Source of the DNA: an uncultured Prevotellaceae bacterium
GTDB lineage: Bacteria; Bacteroidota; Bacteroidia; Bacteroidales; Muribaculaceae
NCBI GenBank assembly: GCA_905207705.1
Contig: CAJLMA010000011.1
Location: forward strand, 1 to 64,000
Length of the DNA: 64,000 bases
Direction of reading: 5' to 3'
Below are positions 18,627-28,522 of this stretch, piece by piece. Within the stretch, counting starts at the first letter, position 1, and the number at the start of each line of letters is the position of its first letter. Position numbers and translations under genes: made by a program. Under the pieces are notes generated by a model that was not told the origin of the DNA, searched no databases, and worked only from the letters and a program-made list of their open reading frames with translations.

Positions 18627-19472
18627 ATGAATATTTTTCAATCGGTTGTCATTGCCATTGTCGAAGGCTTGACTGAGTTCCTGCCGGTGTCGTCCACGGG
18701 ACACATGATAATAACGCAGGAGATATTGGGTGTGGAATCGGATGCTTTTGTCAAGGCATTTACTATAATAATCCAGTTTGGAGCCATTCTGTCGGTGGTA
18801 TGCCTTTACTGGAAGCGTTTCTTCCGTTTGAATCCGGTTCCTGCCGGCAAGAAAGGGTTGGATGCTTTTTTGACGAGATATGATTTTTATTGGAAGCTAT
18901 TCCTTGCATTCCTTCCGGCGGCTGCATTGGGATTGTTGCTCAGCGACATCATCGACAGCCTGCTTGAGAATGTGACGGTCGTTGCCATAATGCTTGTGGC
19001 CGGAGGTGTGTTGATGCTATTCGTCGACAAGTGGTTCAACAAGAATGAAGGCAAAAAGACCGAGATGACCGAGCGCAAGGCCGTGGCAATAGGTTTTTAC
19101 CAATGTATATCGATGATTCCGGGCGTTTCACGCTCGATGGCGACAATCGTTGGTGGTATGCAACAAGGTTTTTCAAGGAAAGATGCGGCCGAGTTTTCGT
19201 TTTTCCTTGCCGTGCCGACGATGTTTGCAGCATCGGTTTACAAGTTGTGGGGACTTGTTACAGACCCGGCTTCTTGCCAATTGCTTGTCGACAACCTGAC
19301 TGTGCTCGTTGTGGGAATAGTAGTCGCATTTATAGTTGCAATTCTAGCTATTAAGTTCTTTATAAATTACTTGACCAAATATGGGTTCAAGTTGTTTGGA
19401 TATTACAGAATAATAGTTGGAGGGGCAATCATTATAATGGCACTGTGCGGTGTGAGTCTTGAAATGGCATGA
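18627..19472 (+). CDS. uppP: Undecaprenyl-diphosphatase UppP (BacA)
   Basis: A 281-residue polytopic protein that dephosphorylates undecaprenyl pyrophosphate to recycle the lipid carrier of peptidoglycan and surface polysaccharides. Both family motifs are present: [14 protein letters not shown] (14-27) and [10 protein letters not shown] (about 167-176). The length is typical. It overlaps truB by four bases, so the two are probably translationally coupled. Confidence 0.95.
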   Translation: MNIFQSVVIAIVEGLTEFLPVSSTGHMIITQEILGVESDAFVKAFTIIIQFGAILSVVCLYWKRFFRLNPVPAGKKGLDAFLTRYDFYWKLFLAFLPAAALGLLLSDIIDSLLENVTVVAIMLVAGGVLMLFVDKWFNKNEGKKTEMTERKAVAIGFYQCISMIPGVSRSMATIVGGMQQGFSRKDAAEFSFFLAVPTMFAASVYKLWGLVTDPASCQLLVDNLTVLVVGIVVAFIVAILAIKFFINYLTKYGFKLFGYYRIIVGGAIIIMALCGVSLEMA

Positions 19473-20251
19473 TAGAGCTTGAAGATTTGAAATTTTCAGA
19501 CAGGCAGCTTGACCCGGTGGGCGGAGAAGTGTTTGCCGTGGATAAGCCATTGAAATGGACTTCGTTCGATGTGGTGAAACGTGTGCGAGCCAAGTTGGTG
19601 CACCGTCTTGGCGTGAAGAAAATAAAGGTGGGTCATGCCGGCACTCTTGATCCGCTTGCTACCGGGGTGCTGATTGTGTGTACCGGCCGCGCCACAAAAA
19701 GAATAGACGAGCTTCAGGCTAATGTGAAAGAATATGTGGCCACGATAAGGCTTGGAGCCACGACTCCAAGTTTTGATTTGGAAACTGAAGTTGATGCCGA
19801 ATATCCTTGGAAGCATATAACACGAGCCGAAGTGGAAGCTGTCTTGAAGAATCGGTTTACCGGCAGCATTGAGCAAGTGCCGCCGGTGTTTTCGGCCTGT
19901 AAGGTAGATGGTCGCCGAGCCTATAAGATGGCAAGGAAAGGGCAGGAAGTGGAATTGAAGGCTAAGAAGCTCGTAATTGACGAGATAGAGCTTGAGGATT
20001 TCAATCTGCCTTGCATCACAGTGCGCGTGGTGTGCAGCAAAGGGACTTACATAAGGGCTCTTGCCCGTGACATCGGGGTTGCCTTGGGCAGTGGCGCGCA
20101 TCTTGTGGCATTGCGTCGCACAAGAGTGGGAGACTATCATGTCGACAAATGCTTTTCGGTCGATTCGCTGATGTCTTATCTCGATTGTGTTGACGTCGTG
20201 ATGCCCGAAGTTGAGGAAACTATCAAGAAGGGAAGTGGCAAAAACGATTAA
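19469..20251 (+). CDS. truB: tRNA pseudouridine-55 synthase TruB
   Basis: A 260-residue enzyme that makes pseudouridine 55 in the T loop of tRNAs. The catalytic aspartate lies in [14 protein letters not shown] (about 52-65), and [16 protein letters not shown] is also characteristic. The short C-terminal domain is reduced, as is common in Bacteroidetes. It begins inside the uppP stop codon (ATGA). Confidence 0.95.
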   Translation: MIELEDLKFSDRQLDPVGGEVFAVDKPLKWTSFDVVKRVRAKLVHRLGVKKIKVGHAGTLDPLATGVLIVCTGRATKRIDELQANVKEYVATIRLGATTPSFDLETEVDAEYPWKHITRAEVEAVLKNRFTGSIEQVPPVFSACKVDGRRAYKMARKGQEVELKAKKLVIDEIELEDFNLPCITVRVVCSKGTYIRALARDIGVALGSGAHLVALRRTRVGDYHVDKCFSVDSLMSYLDCVDVVMPEVEETIKKGSGKND

Positions 20252-20332
20252 AAGAGTTGTCGCAGATTCCAGTTTTATGTTATGAAAAAGATATTTTAAT
20301 ATCATAGAGGATATCAAAAAGAGCAAAGCTAT

Positions 20333-21385
20333 ATGAAATTATCTGAGTTTAAGTTCAAATTGCCGGAAGAGCTGATAGCAACCGAACCGGCGGCTGTGCG
20401 TGATGAATCGCGGTTGATGGTATTGCACCGCACGACAGGAGAAATAGAACACAAGATTTTTAAAGAAATTCTGGACTATTTCGACAGTAGCGACGTGTTC
20501 GTTTTCAACGATACCAAGGTTTTCCCTGCAAGGCTTTATGGGAATAAGGAGAAGACAGGAGCCAAAATCGAAGTTTTTTTGTTGCGCGAACTAAACGAAG
20601 AGCATAAATTGTGGGATGTCCTTGTGGAACCTGCAAGAAAGATACGCATTGGCAACAAGTTGTATTTCGGTCTTGACGATTCGATGGTTGCCGAGGTCAT
20701 CGACAACACTACATCGCGCGGACGCACATTGCGATTCCTTTATGACGGGCCGCACGATGAGTTTAAGGCAAATCTGTATGCTTTGGGCGAAACTCCGCTG
20801 CCCGAATACATCAAGCGTCAACCGACGCCGGAGGATGCCGAACGCTACCAATGTATATTTGCCAAAAATGAGGGTGCAGTCGTGGCACCTGCGGCAGGAT
20901 TGCATTTCAGCCGCGAGCTGATGAAGCGCATGGAAATAAAAGGGGTGGAAGCCGGTTTCCTGACGCTCCATTCGGGATTGGGCAATTATCGTGAAATAGA
21001 TGTCGAGGACCTGACCAAGCACCGCATGGATTCGGAACAGATGGAAGTGAACGATGAGCTTGTGGCTCTTGTAAACAAGGCAAAGGACAATGAACACCGT
21101 ATTTGCTCGATAGGCACATCCACGTTGCGGGCCATCGAAAGCACAGTGGGCATGAACGGGCATATAAAGTCGTTCTCGGGCTGGACCAACAAGTTTATTT
21201 TCCCTCCGTATGACTTTACCGTTTGCAACGCTCTTGTAAGCAATTTCCATTTGCCTTACTCGGTGATGTTGATGATGGTTGCCGCATTTGGCGATTACGA
21301 GAAGGTAATGCATGCCTACGACGTGGCCGTAGAAGAAAAATACCGTTTCGGGGCTTACGGCGATGCAATGTTGATAGTTGACTGA
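20333..21385 (+). CDS. queA: S-adenosylmethionine:tRNA ribosyltransferase-isomerase QueA
   Basis: A 350-residue enzyme of queuosine synthesis that transfers the ribosyl group of SAM to preQ1 in tRNA. Signature segments seen are [13 protein letters not shown] (about 59-71), PAAGLHFS and [12 protein letters not shown], with the Leu-His-Ser-Gly loop. The length is normal. It follows truB by 81 bases in the same direction and closes this operon. Confidence 0.95.
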   Translation: MKLSEFKFKLPEELIATEPAAVRDESRLMVLHRTTGEIEHKIFKEILDYFDSSDVFVFNDTKVFPARLYGNKEKTGAKIEVFLLRELNEEHKLWDVLVEPARKIRIGNKLYFGLDDSMVAEVIDNTTSRGRTLRFLYDGPHDEFKANLYALGETPLPEYIKRQPTPEDAERYQCIFAKNEGAVVAPAAGLHFSRELMKRMEIKGVEAGFLTLHSGLGNYREIDVEDLTKHRMDSEQMEVNDELVALVNKAKDNEHRICSIGTSTLRAIESTVGMNGHIKSFSGWTNKFIFPPYDFTVCNALVSNFHLPYSVMLMMVAAFGDYEKVMHAYDVAVEEKYRFGAYGDAMLIVD

Positions 21386-21394
21386 TGATAAATG

Positions 21395-21422
21395 CGCACA
21401 AGACGCCATGCAGTCTTGTGCG
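21395..21422 (+). terminator. Hairpin after queA, possible terminator
   Basis: The 10-base arms CGCACAAGAC and GTCTTGTGCG enclose an 8-base loop. No strong U-run follows, so termination is uncertain. It separates the tRNA genes from the polysaccharide locus. Confidence 0.45.
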
Positions 21423-21498
21423 TTGCTTGTCATTATATGTGCTTTGCCGCATCGGGAGCGCATTTGTTTTTTGAAAACAGTAGCATACGAGGCTTTTT

Positions 21499-22929
21499 AT
21501 GTCGAATGTTTCCGGCAACAAATCCAGAGGAAGTAAATTTGTAAATGACATAGGCATATATGCCATAGGCAATTTGGGCAGTAAGTTGGTGACTTTTTTG
21601 CTCATGCCGTTCTACACCTATTTCATTTCGCCCGATGAATATGGTTACTATGATATATGTTTCATGGTGATCACTTTTCTCATGCCGTTCATCATGCTTC
21701 AGTTCAAGGACAGCGTGTTCCGCTTTCTTGTTGATGCCGGGGATGATAAAGAGCGGAAGCAGATTTCAAGCATAGCATGTCGTCTGATGTGCCGTAGCAG
21801 CCTTGTATTCATTATCATAGGTGTCTTGGTGGGGTTTTTCATGCCCATAAAATATGCCATGCTTGTGATATTGCTCGCGATATCGATGTCGTTTTATGAT
21901 GTCGCGATACAGGTTGTCAGGGGATTGGGACATACCAAGACATTTGTTTCCACCGGAATAATAGCATCGTTTCTGATATGCTTGTCCGGAATCTTGTTTG
22001 TCATGATTCTCGACATGGGAGTGCCAGGCATATTCTATTCCAATATTTTAGCGAGAATCTTGGCGATTCTTTACATGGAAATAAGGCTCCATGTATTCGG
22101 AAAATATATTTCTTTCCGGCTCGTATTGGATAAAAACAAGATAAAAAGCCTGCTGAAGTACAGTTTGCCGTTGATTCCTGCCACATTGTTGATGTGGGTT
22201 ATAAGTTCGAGCAATAGATTTGTCATTCAAGCCAGTCTCGGGCTGGAAGAGAACGGATTGTTCAGCGTCATAAACAAATTTGTGGCGATACTTGAAACGT
22301 TCGTGTACATTTTCTATCAAGCATGGCAGGAGACAGCGTTAAGGCAATATTCGAGTTACGACCGCGACAAGTTTTTTTCGGGCATATTCAATGGCTTTGC
22401 CTATGTGGTAGCAGCTCTTGTAATCGTAATTTCTTTTGGTCTTAAATTAAATTACGGTTGGCTTGTGGACGATGCTTATTATGCCAGCGTTAAGTATTTA
22501 TTCTTGATATTTGTGGCAAAAGGGCTGAATGCCTTCTGCATGTTTTACGAGTTGGGTTATCAGTGTACCAAGAAGACCGCAAAAGTGTTGCCGGGACTCA
22601 TGATGGCAGCCGGAGTTAACGTTGCACTCAATTTTGCATTGGTTGACCCATTTGGCATTTATGGAATAATCGTTTCGATGATTGTCGCTTATGCGATATT
22701 GCTGCTTTACAGGGTTTACGACACACGCAAGATGTTCCATGTTTCATTCAATAAGAATTCTGCGTTGAGTGTGGCATTGCTTGTAATAAGCTGTTTTATT
22801 TTCCAGATAGTTGACAACTTGTATTTGTCGGGCATTTATCTTTTGATAGTAACCGTGTTGCTGGTGTTTATAGTCCCGGAAAGCCTGAAGAAGCTGATTC
22901 TTGAAAAAATCGGCATTGCTAAAAAGTGA
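21499..22929 (+). CDS. Polysaccharide flippase (Wzx/MATE-like)
   Basis: A 476-residue protein with about fourteen membrane segments and the N-terminal pattern of the polysaccharide-biosynthesis MOP superfamily (NDIGIYAIGNLGSKLVTFLLMP, here split by one residue class). Members move lipid-linked repeat units across the inner membrane. It is the first gene of the exopolysaccharide locus and is followed 61 bases later by the export lipoprotein gene. The precise substrate is unknown. Confidence 0.88.
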   Translation: MSNVSGNKSRGSKFVNDIGIYAIGNLGSKLVTFLLMPFYTYFISPDEYGYYDICFMVITFLMPFIMLQFKDSVFRFLVDAGDDKERKQISSIACRLMCRSSLVFIIIGVLVGFFMPIKYAMLVILLAISMSFYDVAIQVVRGLGHTKTFVSTGIIASFLICLSGILFVMILDMGVPGIFYSNILARILAILYMEIRLHVFGKYISFRLVLDKNKIKSLLKYSLPLIPATLLMWVISSSNRFVIQASLGLEENGLFSVINKFVAILETFVYIFYQAWQETALRQYSSYDRDKFFSGIFNGFAYVVAALVIVISFGLKLNYGWLVDDAYYASVKYLFLIFVAKGLNAFCMFYELGYQCTKKTAKVLPGLMMAAGVNVALNFALVDPFGIYGIIVSMIVAYAILLLYRVYDTRKMFHVSFNKNSALSVALLVISCFIFQIVDNLYLSGIYLLIVTVLLVFIVPESLKKLILEKIGIAKK

Positions 22930-22990
22930 ATGGTCCACAATAAAAATAGAATATAGGCGTTATTAAAATAATGGATAAACTCAATTTGTA

Positions 22991-23794
22991 ATGAAGGTGA
23001 AATTATTACTGTCGCTCATAGTATCGTGTGTCGTGTTGACAGGATGCAAATCAGGGCGCGAGCTTGTGTATTTTAAAGATATAGATGAGAATCCGGAGGT
23101 CATTGAGAGCAAATATAAGGATTACGCGGTCAAAGTGGTAAAGGGTGATGAGCTGTTGATAACTGTAACATCGGAAGTCCCCGAAGCTACAGTGCCGTAT
23201 AATTTGCCGCAAATCGATTATTCTAAGAAGGGTGATCTGGAGACTACGCCTCAAGGAAAATTATTGAGTTACATAGTCGGGCCCGACGGATGTATCAGTT
23301 TCCCGGTTTTAGGGAAATTGAAGGTTGAAGGCATGACGACAAGCGAGATAAGTGACATGCTCGTGGAAAAAATCTCAGATGACGTGAAAGACCCTTATGT
23401 GAGGGTTCAGATGCCTAAATATCGTGTAAATGTGATTGGCGAGGTGAATGAGCCGGGAACGCAAGAGGTGGAAGTGGAACGTTATTCGATTCTTGATGCC
23501 ATAAGCGACGCAGGCGACTTGTCGCAATATGGTCGTCGAGACAATGTGCTCTTGATTAGAGAGGTAGACGGCAATCGCACTTATCATCGTCTTGACTTGG
23601 GTAGCGCCGAGATACTTAAATCTCCATATTTTTATTTGCAACAGAACGACGTGGTGTATGTCGAACCAAACGACGTGCGCAAGTCAAATGCTGAATATGA
23701 CCAAAACAAATCTTATAAAGTACAGGTGGCATCGGTAGTTGTCAGCACTATTTCAGTGATTGCTTCATTGGTTATCGCTCTCGCGGTGAAATGA
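22991..23794 (+). CDS. Polysaccharide export outer-membrane lipoprotein (Wza-like)
   Basis: A 267-residue lipoprotein (signal ending VVLTGC, cysteine 19). The Poly_export domain covers about 40-135, including LLSYIVGPDGCISFPVLGKLKVEGMT split over the usual Gly/Asp turns, and an SLBB domain follows (148-230, NVIGEVNEPGTQEV). A C-terminal hydrophobic helix (245-265) is in the position where Wza crosses the outer membrane. It lies between flippase and polymerase genes. Confidence 0.92.
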   Translation: MKVKLLLSLIVSCVVLTGCKSGRELVYFKDIDENPEVIESKYKDYAVKVVKGDELLITVTSEVPEATVPYNLPQIDYSKKGDLETTPQGKLLSYIVGPDGCISFPVLGKLKVEGMTTSEISDMLVEKISDDVKDPYVRVQMPKYRVNVIGEVNEPGTQEVEVERYSILDAISDAGDLSQYGRRDNVLLIREVDGNRTYHRLDLGSAEILKSPYFYLQQNDVVYVEPNDVRKSNAEYDQNKSYKVQVASVVVSTISVIASLVIALAVK

Positions 23795-23804
23795 TGCTTG
23801 TGGC

Positions 23805-25058
23805 ATGTTAAGCATAAATAAGACATATTGTGCGCTGTTTTTTATCACATTGCTGGTGCAGGTTCCGGGAGTGCATTCATTCCTGGGATATGCCGACGAA
23901 TTGATCGTCTTGGTGATGCTCATGTTGATGTTGCTGGATATAGTCGTAAACAGGAATTTTACCCGTTACAAGCCGATATATGCAGTAGCATTGATATTTT
24001 TTGCATATTTCCTGTTTACCGTTGCTTTCAGGGATTTTAATACAAAATATGCGGCGTTTAATGATTTCATATTGCAGCAAAAGGCTTATTTGCCATTGCT
24101 TGTGTCTTATGCCATAGCTCCTGAATTTTCTCCGCAGCTGAAGAATCTGATGAAAAAGATATGTATCGTCAATGCGGCAATAGTGTTGATGTCTTTCGCC
24201 GGCGGCGTATTGGAAGACGTGCTTGTCCATGTTTCTAATGCAGGCGTGGTGTGTTTCAATTCATTTCTGGTGTATCTGTATTGCAGCATCGATGATGACG
24301 GATTGGTGTCGAGGAAAGATTTGTTTGCTGCTCTTGCCATCTTGACAGTCGGATTCACCAGTACACGGTCGAAGTTCTATGGTGAATATGTGATAATTTA
24401 TTTCATGTTGTTCCTTTACAAACCCGGACTGTTTAAAAGTTTTGACTTCAAGAAAGTGCTACTTGTCTTGGCGTTGGTCGGTGTTGTGATATTGGTGGCA
24501 TGGCAAAAGATAGAGTATTATTACATAACAGGCAATGCCGGTGTTTATGACCCTGACGTGATTGAGACTTATGCACGTCCGGTATTGTACATAACAATGT
24601 TTTTCATCCTGCTGGATTATCCTTTGTTCGGGTCGGGATTGGCATCCTTTGCAACGCATTCATCGTCCCCTCATGTGCACTATTCCGACATTTATCATCA
24701 ATACGGTATAGACAAGGTCTACGGGCTGTCGCCGGCGATGCCCGATTTTATAAACGACGCTTTTTTTGCGCAATTTGCGCAATTTGGAATTATAGGCATA
24801 ATTCTGTTCATTTATTACTGGAAATGGATATATGACAAGCTCCGGCTCGGCCTTCATGAAGGCAAGATTCTTGAATTTTCAATAGGAATAATCATAATTG
24901 TTTTCGCGATGATAGAATCTACGTCGGGTTCCATGATTATCAAGTTTGGTGGCTTGCTGCCCTTGATGCTCTTAGGAATGATAATATCAAAATATAGGAC
25001 AATAGATAAAGAAACGAAGAAGAGAATATTAATGACTAACCCTTTAACAGATAAATGA
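23805..25058 (+). CDS. O-antigen polymerase/ligase-like membrane protein
   Basis: A 417-residue protein with ten to eleven membrane segments and a large periplasmic loop between about 230 and 320, the topology of Wzy polymerases and WaaL ligases. Sequence is typically poorly conserved in this class. A Wzy role is inferred from its place between the export lipoprotein and the chain-length protein. It starts 10 bases after the previous stop. Confidence 0.75.
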   Translation: MLSINKTYCALFFITLLVQVPGVHSFLGYADELIVLVMLMLMLLDIVVNRNFTRYKPIYAVALIFFAYFLFTVAFRDFNTKYAAFNDFILQQKAYLPLLVSYAIAPEFSPQLKNLMKKICIVNAAIVLMSFAGGVLEDVLVHVSNAGVVCFNSFLVYLYCSIDDDGLVSRKDLFAALAILTVGFTSTRSKFYGEYVIIYFMLFLYKPGLFKSFDFKKVLLVLALVGVVILVAWQKIEYYYITGNAGVYDPDVIETYARPVLYITMFFILLDYPLFGSGLASFATHSSSPHVHYSDIYHQYGIDKVYGLSPAMPDFINDAFFAQFAQFGIIGIILFIYYWKWIYDKLRLGLHEGKILEFSIGIIIIVFAMIESTSGSMIIKFGGLLPLMLLGMIISKYRTIDKETKKRILMTNPLTDK

Positions 25059-25059
25059 T

Positions 25060-27207
25060 ATGGCCAATATTAACGATGATATGATTGACTTGCGAAGATA
25101 CATTAATGCGATAAAAAAGCATAAGTGGCTGTTTGTAGCGACATTTGTCGTTGTCATGGCCGCAGGGGTGTTCTTTGCATTTACGCGAGAGCCTAAGTAT
25201 GATTTATATTCGTCGATGTTGATAGAGAGTGAAGATAGCGGAGCAGGAAGCATGGCCGCTGGAATGCTGGGCAGCATGGCAAAGACGTTCGCGTTTGGAG
25301 GCTTCGGTGGCACATCGGTCGACAATGAATTGGTTGTTGCCAAGTCGCATGCTGTATTGGTCAATACCATAAAGAAACTCGGGTTGAATCGTCAATATTT
25401 CTTGAAAGAAGGATTTTTGAGGAAGAAGTCACTATACAAGGACTCGCCTGTGCTGGTCGTTACCGACGAGCATTATTTTGACACTGCGCGCACAACGTTG
25501 CAGTTCAAAATAAAGTTGAACAAGAACGGCAGCGCAGACATCAAAGTCATTAAAGGGTTCACAAATACTTATTTTGACAAGGAGGGCTTGCAGCTTCCGG
25601 CCGCGGTTGACACTGAATATGGACGTTTCATGGTGCTTGCTTCTGAAAATTACGTCAAGGGTGAAGAAGTGTCGCTCAATGTGTATGTCAAAGGGAACGA
25701 GACAGTTGCCGAGGATATGTCGAAGGTGCTGTTGATATCGCCCTACGACATTTTATCGGACGGAATAGTGTTGACATATTCCGATGCGAATCTTGACAGG
25801 GGTAAGGACATATTGAACACTTTGATGGCCGAGTACAATGAATTCAGACTTTCGGAAAAGAATACAAGAGCAGGGAAAGATATGGATTTCATCGACGGGC
25901 AGATTGATGTGATGTATCAGAGCTTATCGCAATCGGAATCAGCCCTTGAGAAGTTCAAGACAGAAAACAAGTTGTCGGATATCCCGTCAGAACTTGCGAT
26001 GATTCTTGAATCGTCGGGAAGATTGAATGAACTTATGCTTGAGGCAAAAGCGCGAGTGATGATGTGCGACTTGATGCTCGATTTCCTTGCACGGGAGGAA
26101 AACAAATACTCGTTGGTACCCACCTTTGACAACGGTGGCGAGTCGGGCGGCAATGAAATAGTCATGCAATATAATGAGCTTGTGTTGAAAAGAATGCGCT
26201 TGATGCGTTCGGCCAAGACCGACAATGTCGCATTGCAGGAAGTGTCGGAAAACATTGATGCCATGCGTGGTGTCGTGGTCGAAAGCGTTCAACGTTTCAA
26301 GGAAAATTGTAATGCGAGCCTTGCTACTCTTGAAGGGCAAAACGACAAGTTCATGACCCGTCTCGGTGATGCTCCAAAATTGGAACGCCAATATCTGAAC
26401 TTGATGCGTGAAAATGAAATGAAAAACAGCCTGTACCTGTATTTGCTTGGCAAGAAGGGAGATTACTTGTTGCAGAAGATGTCGGGCACTATGTCTGGTT
26501 CTATAATCGACGAAGCGTATAGCGAATCGACAAAACCGTCAAGGATGACAGCCTACATTATTGTAGGGCTGGCTTTCTTCATGTCGCTTTTGATGCCGTT
26601 TGTATTTGTCATTTTCAGGCTTAACCGCAAGGATGTTGCCGAGAGGGAGTGGGACATGCCCGATGTTATAAAGAAAAATAAAAACTACACAGTTGTAGAA
26701 TCCGTAGATTCGTGCATCGCGCTGATGCAGGCTTCGGGCAAGCGCAATTGGGTATTCTTGCATACCGATACCCCTGAATGTGGAGAAAATGCCTTGAGCG
26801 GCATCAAGGGAATTGCCGGCAAGTTGGTAACATGCGGAGAGAATGTTGCAATCCTTGATTTCTCTCAAGATTGCACTGATGACAGTTTGAACGCATATTT
26901 TGCAGGTAACGAGCTGAAATTGCAAAAGCAAGGTGAAAATATAGTATATGCCGGATTTTCGGGAGATGCTGCAGTAGAAGCTTTGTCGCATGTGCGGTTC
27001 AAGCAACTTTTGGACGAACTTGGAAAGAAGGTCGGGAAAGTGTGCATGGTTGTACCGTTTGTTCAGAGCAATATGCTTGCCATTAACGATATTGACAATT
27101 GCGGCTCGGCTTATATAGTAAATTCGGGCGTGGACAAAAGGAAAGTGCTCAAGCATAATGTCATTGGCATCGAGAAGAATCGGGAAATGATATTCCTGTT
27201 GCATTGA
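25060..27207 (+). CDS. Chain-length determinant/BY-kinase-like protein with degenerate kinase domain
   Basis: A 715-residue Wzc-type protein. It has an N-terminal Wzz domain (DLRRYINAIKKHKWLFVATF, membrane segment about 18-40), a long periplasmic coiled-coil region (about 270-470), a second membrane segment (496-519) and a C-terminal domain (555-715) where the tyrosine kinase should be. There the Walker A of BY-kinases (PxGEGKS/T) is replaced by DTPECGENALSG (569-580) with no P-loop lysine. The Walker A' aspartate motif survives only as AILDFSQD, and no tyrosine cluster ends the protein. I infer a structural, non-catalytic polysaccharide co-polymerase. It starts one base after the polymerase stop. 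Confidence 0.82.
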   Translation: MANINDDMIDLRRYINAIKKHKWLFVATFVVVMAAGVFFAFTREPKYDLYSSMLIESEDSGAGSMAAGMLGSMAKTFAFGGFGGTSVDNELVVAKSHAVLVNTIKKLGLNRQYFLKEGFLRKKSLYKDSPVLVVTDEHYFDTARTTLQFKIKLNKNGSADIKVIKGFTNTYFDKEGLQLPAAVDTEYGRFMVLASENYVKGEEVSLNVYVKGNETVAEDMSKVLLISPYDILSDGIVLTYSDANLDRGKDILNTLMAEYNEFRLSEKNTRAGKDMDFIDGQIDVMYQSLSQSESALEKFKTENKLSDIPSELAMILESSGRLNELMLEAKARVMMCDLMLDFLAREENKYSLVPTFDNGGESGGNEIVMQYNELVLKRMRLMRSAKTDNVALQEVSENIDAMRGVVVESVQRFKENCNASLATLEGQNDKFMTRLGDAPKLERQYLNLMRENEMKNSLYLYLLGKKGDYLLQKMSGTMSGSIIDEAYSESTKPSRMTAYIIVGLAFFMSLLMPFVFVIFRLNRKDVAEREWDMPDVIKKNKNYTVVESVDSCIALMQASGKRNWVFLHTDTPECGENALSGIKGIAGKLVTCGENVAILDFSQDCTDDSLNAYFAGNELKLQKQGENIVYAGFSGDAAVEALSHVRFKQLLDELGKKVGKVCMVVPFVQSNMLAINDIDNCGSAYIVNSGVDKRKVLKHNVIGIEKNREMIFLLH

Positions 27208-27237
27208 CATCATGCAGATATTTTGTCCATAGGCATA

Positions 27238-27269
27238 TTGGGTTATGTCGGGCAAAATTTTTACCTTTG
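27238..27269 (+). promoter_or_regulatory. Promoter of the radical SAM gene
   Basis: TTG at 27238-27240 and TACCTTTG at 27262-27269, 21 bases apart, with GCATG following. It gives a leader of about 150 bases, so the last two genes of the locus can be transcribed separately. Confidence 0.55.
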
Positions 27270-27425
27270 CATGATACGAGCAACGGCGAGACGATGCACG
27301 ATTAGACAGGCGCTGGAAAAACGTTGCGCGCCGACCTATTGCTTTTGAATGTATTGCTTTCGGGCCTTGTATGTTAACGGCAAGGAGGCATTTATTTTAA
27401 GACAACTATACACACAGGTTTGGAC

Positions 27426-28496
27426 ATGAACAAACATGCTATACAAAAACCCACAGATGCCAGTATCATATTGACATATCGTTGCCCTATGAGGTGCAAG
27501 ATGTGCAATATTTGGAAGAATCCTACCGACATAAAGCAGGAAATCAAGCCCGAAGAACTTGAAATCTTGCCAAACTTGAAATTTATTAATCTCACAGGAG
27601 GTGAGCCCTTCATAAGGGAGGATCTTGAAGATGTCGTAGAGGTGTGTTACAAGAAATCCCCTCGTATAGTCATTTCCACGTCGGGCTGGTATGAAGACCG
27701 TGTGATAGCCCTCGCAAAGAAATATCCAAATATAGGCATACGTATTTCGATAGAAGGATTGTCGCAAAAGAACGACGAGCTGCGAGGCCGGGAAGGTGGT
27801 TTCGACAAGGGATTGCGCACATTGTTGACATTGAAAGAGATGGGATTGAAAGACATTGGTTTCGGCTGTACTGTTTCCAATCACAATTCCAGCGACATGC
27901 TGTCACTGTACCTGTTGTCAAAGTCGTTGGATATGGAATTTGCCACGGCTGCATTCCATAATTCCTATTATTTCCATAAGGACGACAATGTCATAACCAA
28001 TCGTGACGAGGTGTGTGGTAATTTTGCGCGTCTTGTCGATTGGCAATTGAAAGAGAAGCATCCCAAGTCGTGGTTCCGCGCATTTTTCAACATGGGCCTT
28101 ATAAATTACATAGAAGGCGGTCGTCGAATGCTTCCGTGTGAGGCCGGAATGATGAACTTCTTCATCGAGCCTTATGGCGACGTGTATCCATGTAACGGGC
28201 TTGAATCGAAGTACTGGAAAGAAAGCATGGGTAACATTCGCGATGTTAAGGATTTCTCCGAAATTTGGGAAAGTCCTAAGGCCGAAGAGGTGCGTGCCAA
28301 GGTGCGTCGCTGCCCCAAGAATTGCTGGATGGTGGGTACTGCGTCGCCGGTAATGCACAAGTATATCCGTCATCCGCTCGGATGGGTATTGAAAAACAAG
28401 TTGCGTGTAATGCAAGGGAAGGAAGCATGTCTTGACAAGAAGTGGTATGACGTGGGGCAAGATCCCGAACAAGGGAACTTGCGCGAACAATTCTGA
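27426..28496 (+). CDS. Radical SAM/SPASM-type protein in the polysaccharide locus
   Basis: A 356-residue protein. The radical SAM cluster motif is RCPMRCKMC (CxxxCxxC, about 20-28), followed by LTGGEPF. The C-terminal part carries further cysteines (PCEAGM, YPCNGLES, RCPKNCW) as in SPASM-type auxiliary clusters. Such proteins modify peptides or sugars; the substrate is unknown. The ATG at 27426 is chosen over a TTG two codons upstream. The next gene, 26 bases downstream, is a glycosyltransferase, so a sugar or glycan-linked role is possible. Confidence 0.85.
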   Translation: MNKHAIQKPTDASIILTYRCPMRCKMCNIWKNPTDIKQEIKPEELEILPNLKFINLTGGEPFIREDLEDVVEVCYKKSPRIVISTSGWYEDRVIALAKKYPNIGIRISIEGLSQKNDELRGREGGFDKGLRTLLTLKEMGLKDIGFGCTVSNHNSSDMLSLYLLSKSLDMEFATAAFHNSYYFHKDDNVITNRDEVCGNFARLVDWQLKEKHPKSWFRAFFNMGLINYIEGGRRMLPCEAGMMNFFIEPYGDVYPCNGLESKYWKESMGNIRDVKDFSEIWESPKAEEVRAKVRRCPKNCWMVGTASPVMHKYIRHPLGWVLKNKLRVMQGKEACLDKKWYDVGQDPEQGNLREQF

Positions 28497-28522
28497 GATT
28501 ACGAAGTCTTTAAATTCCGACC

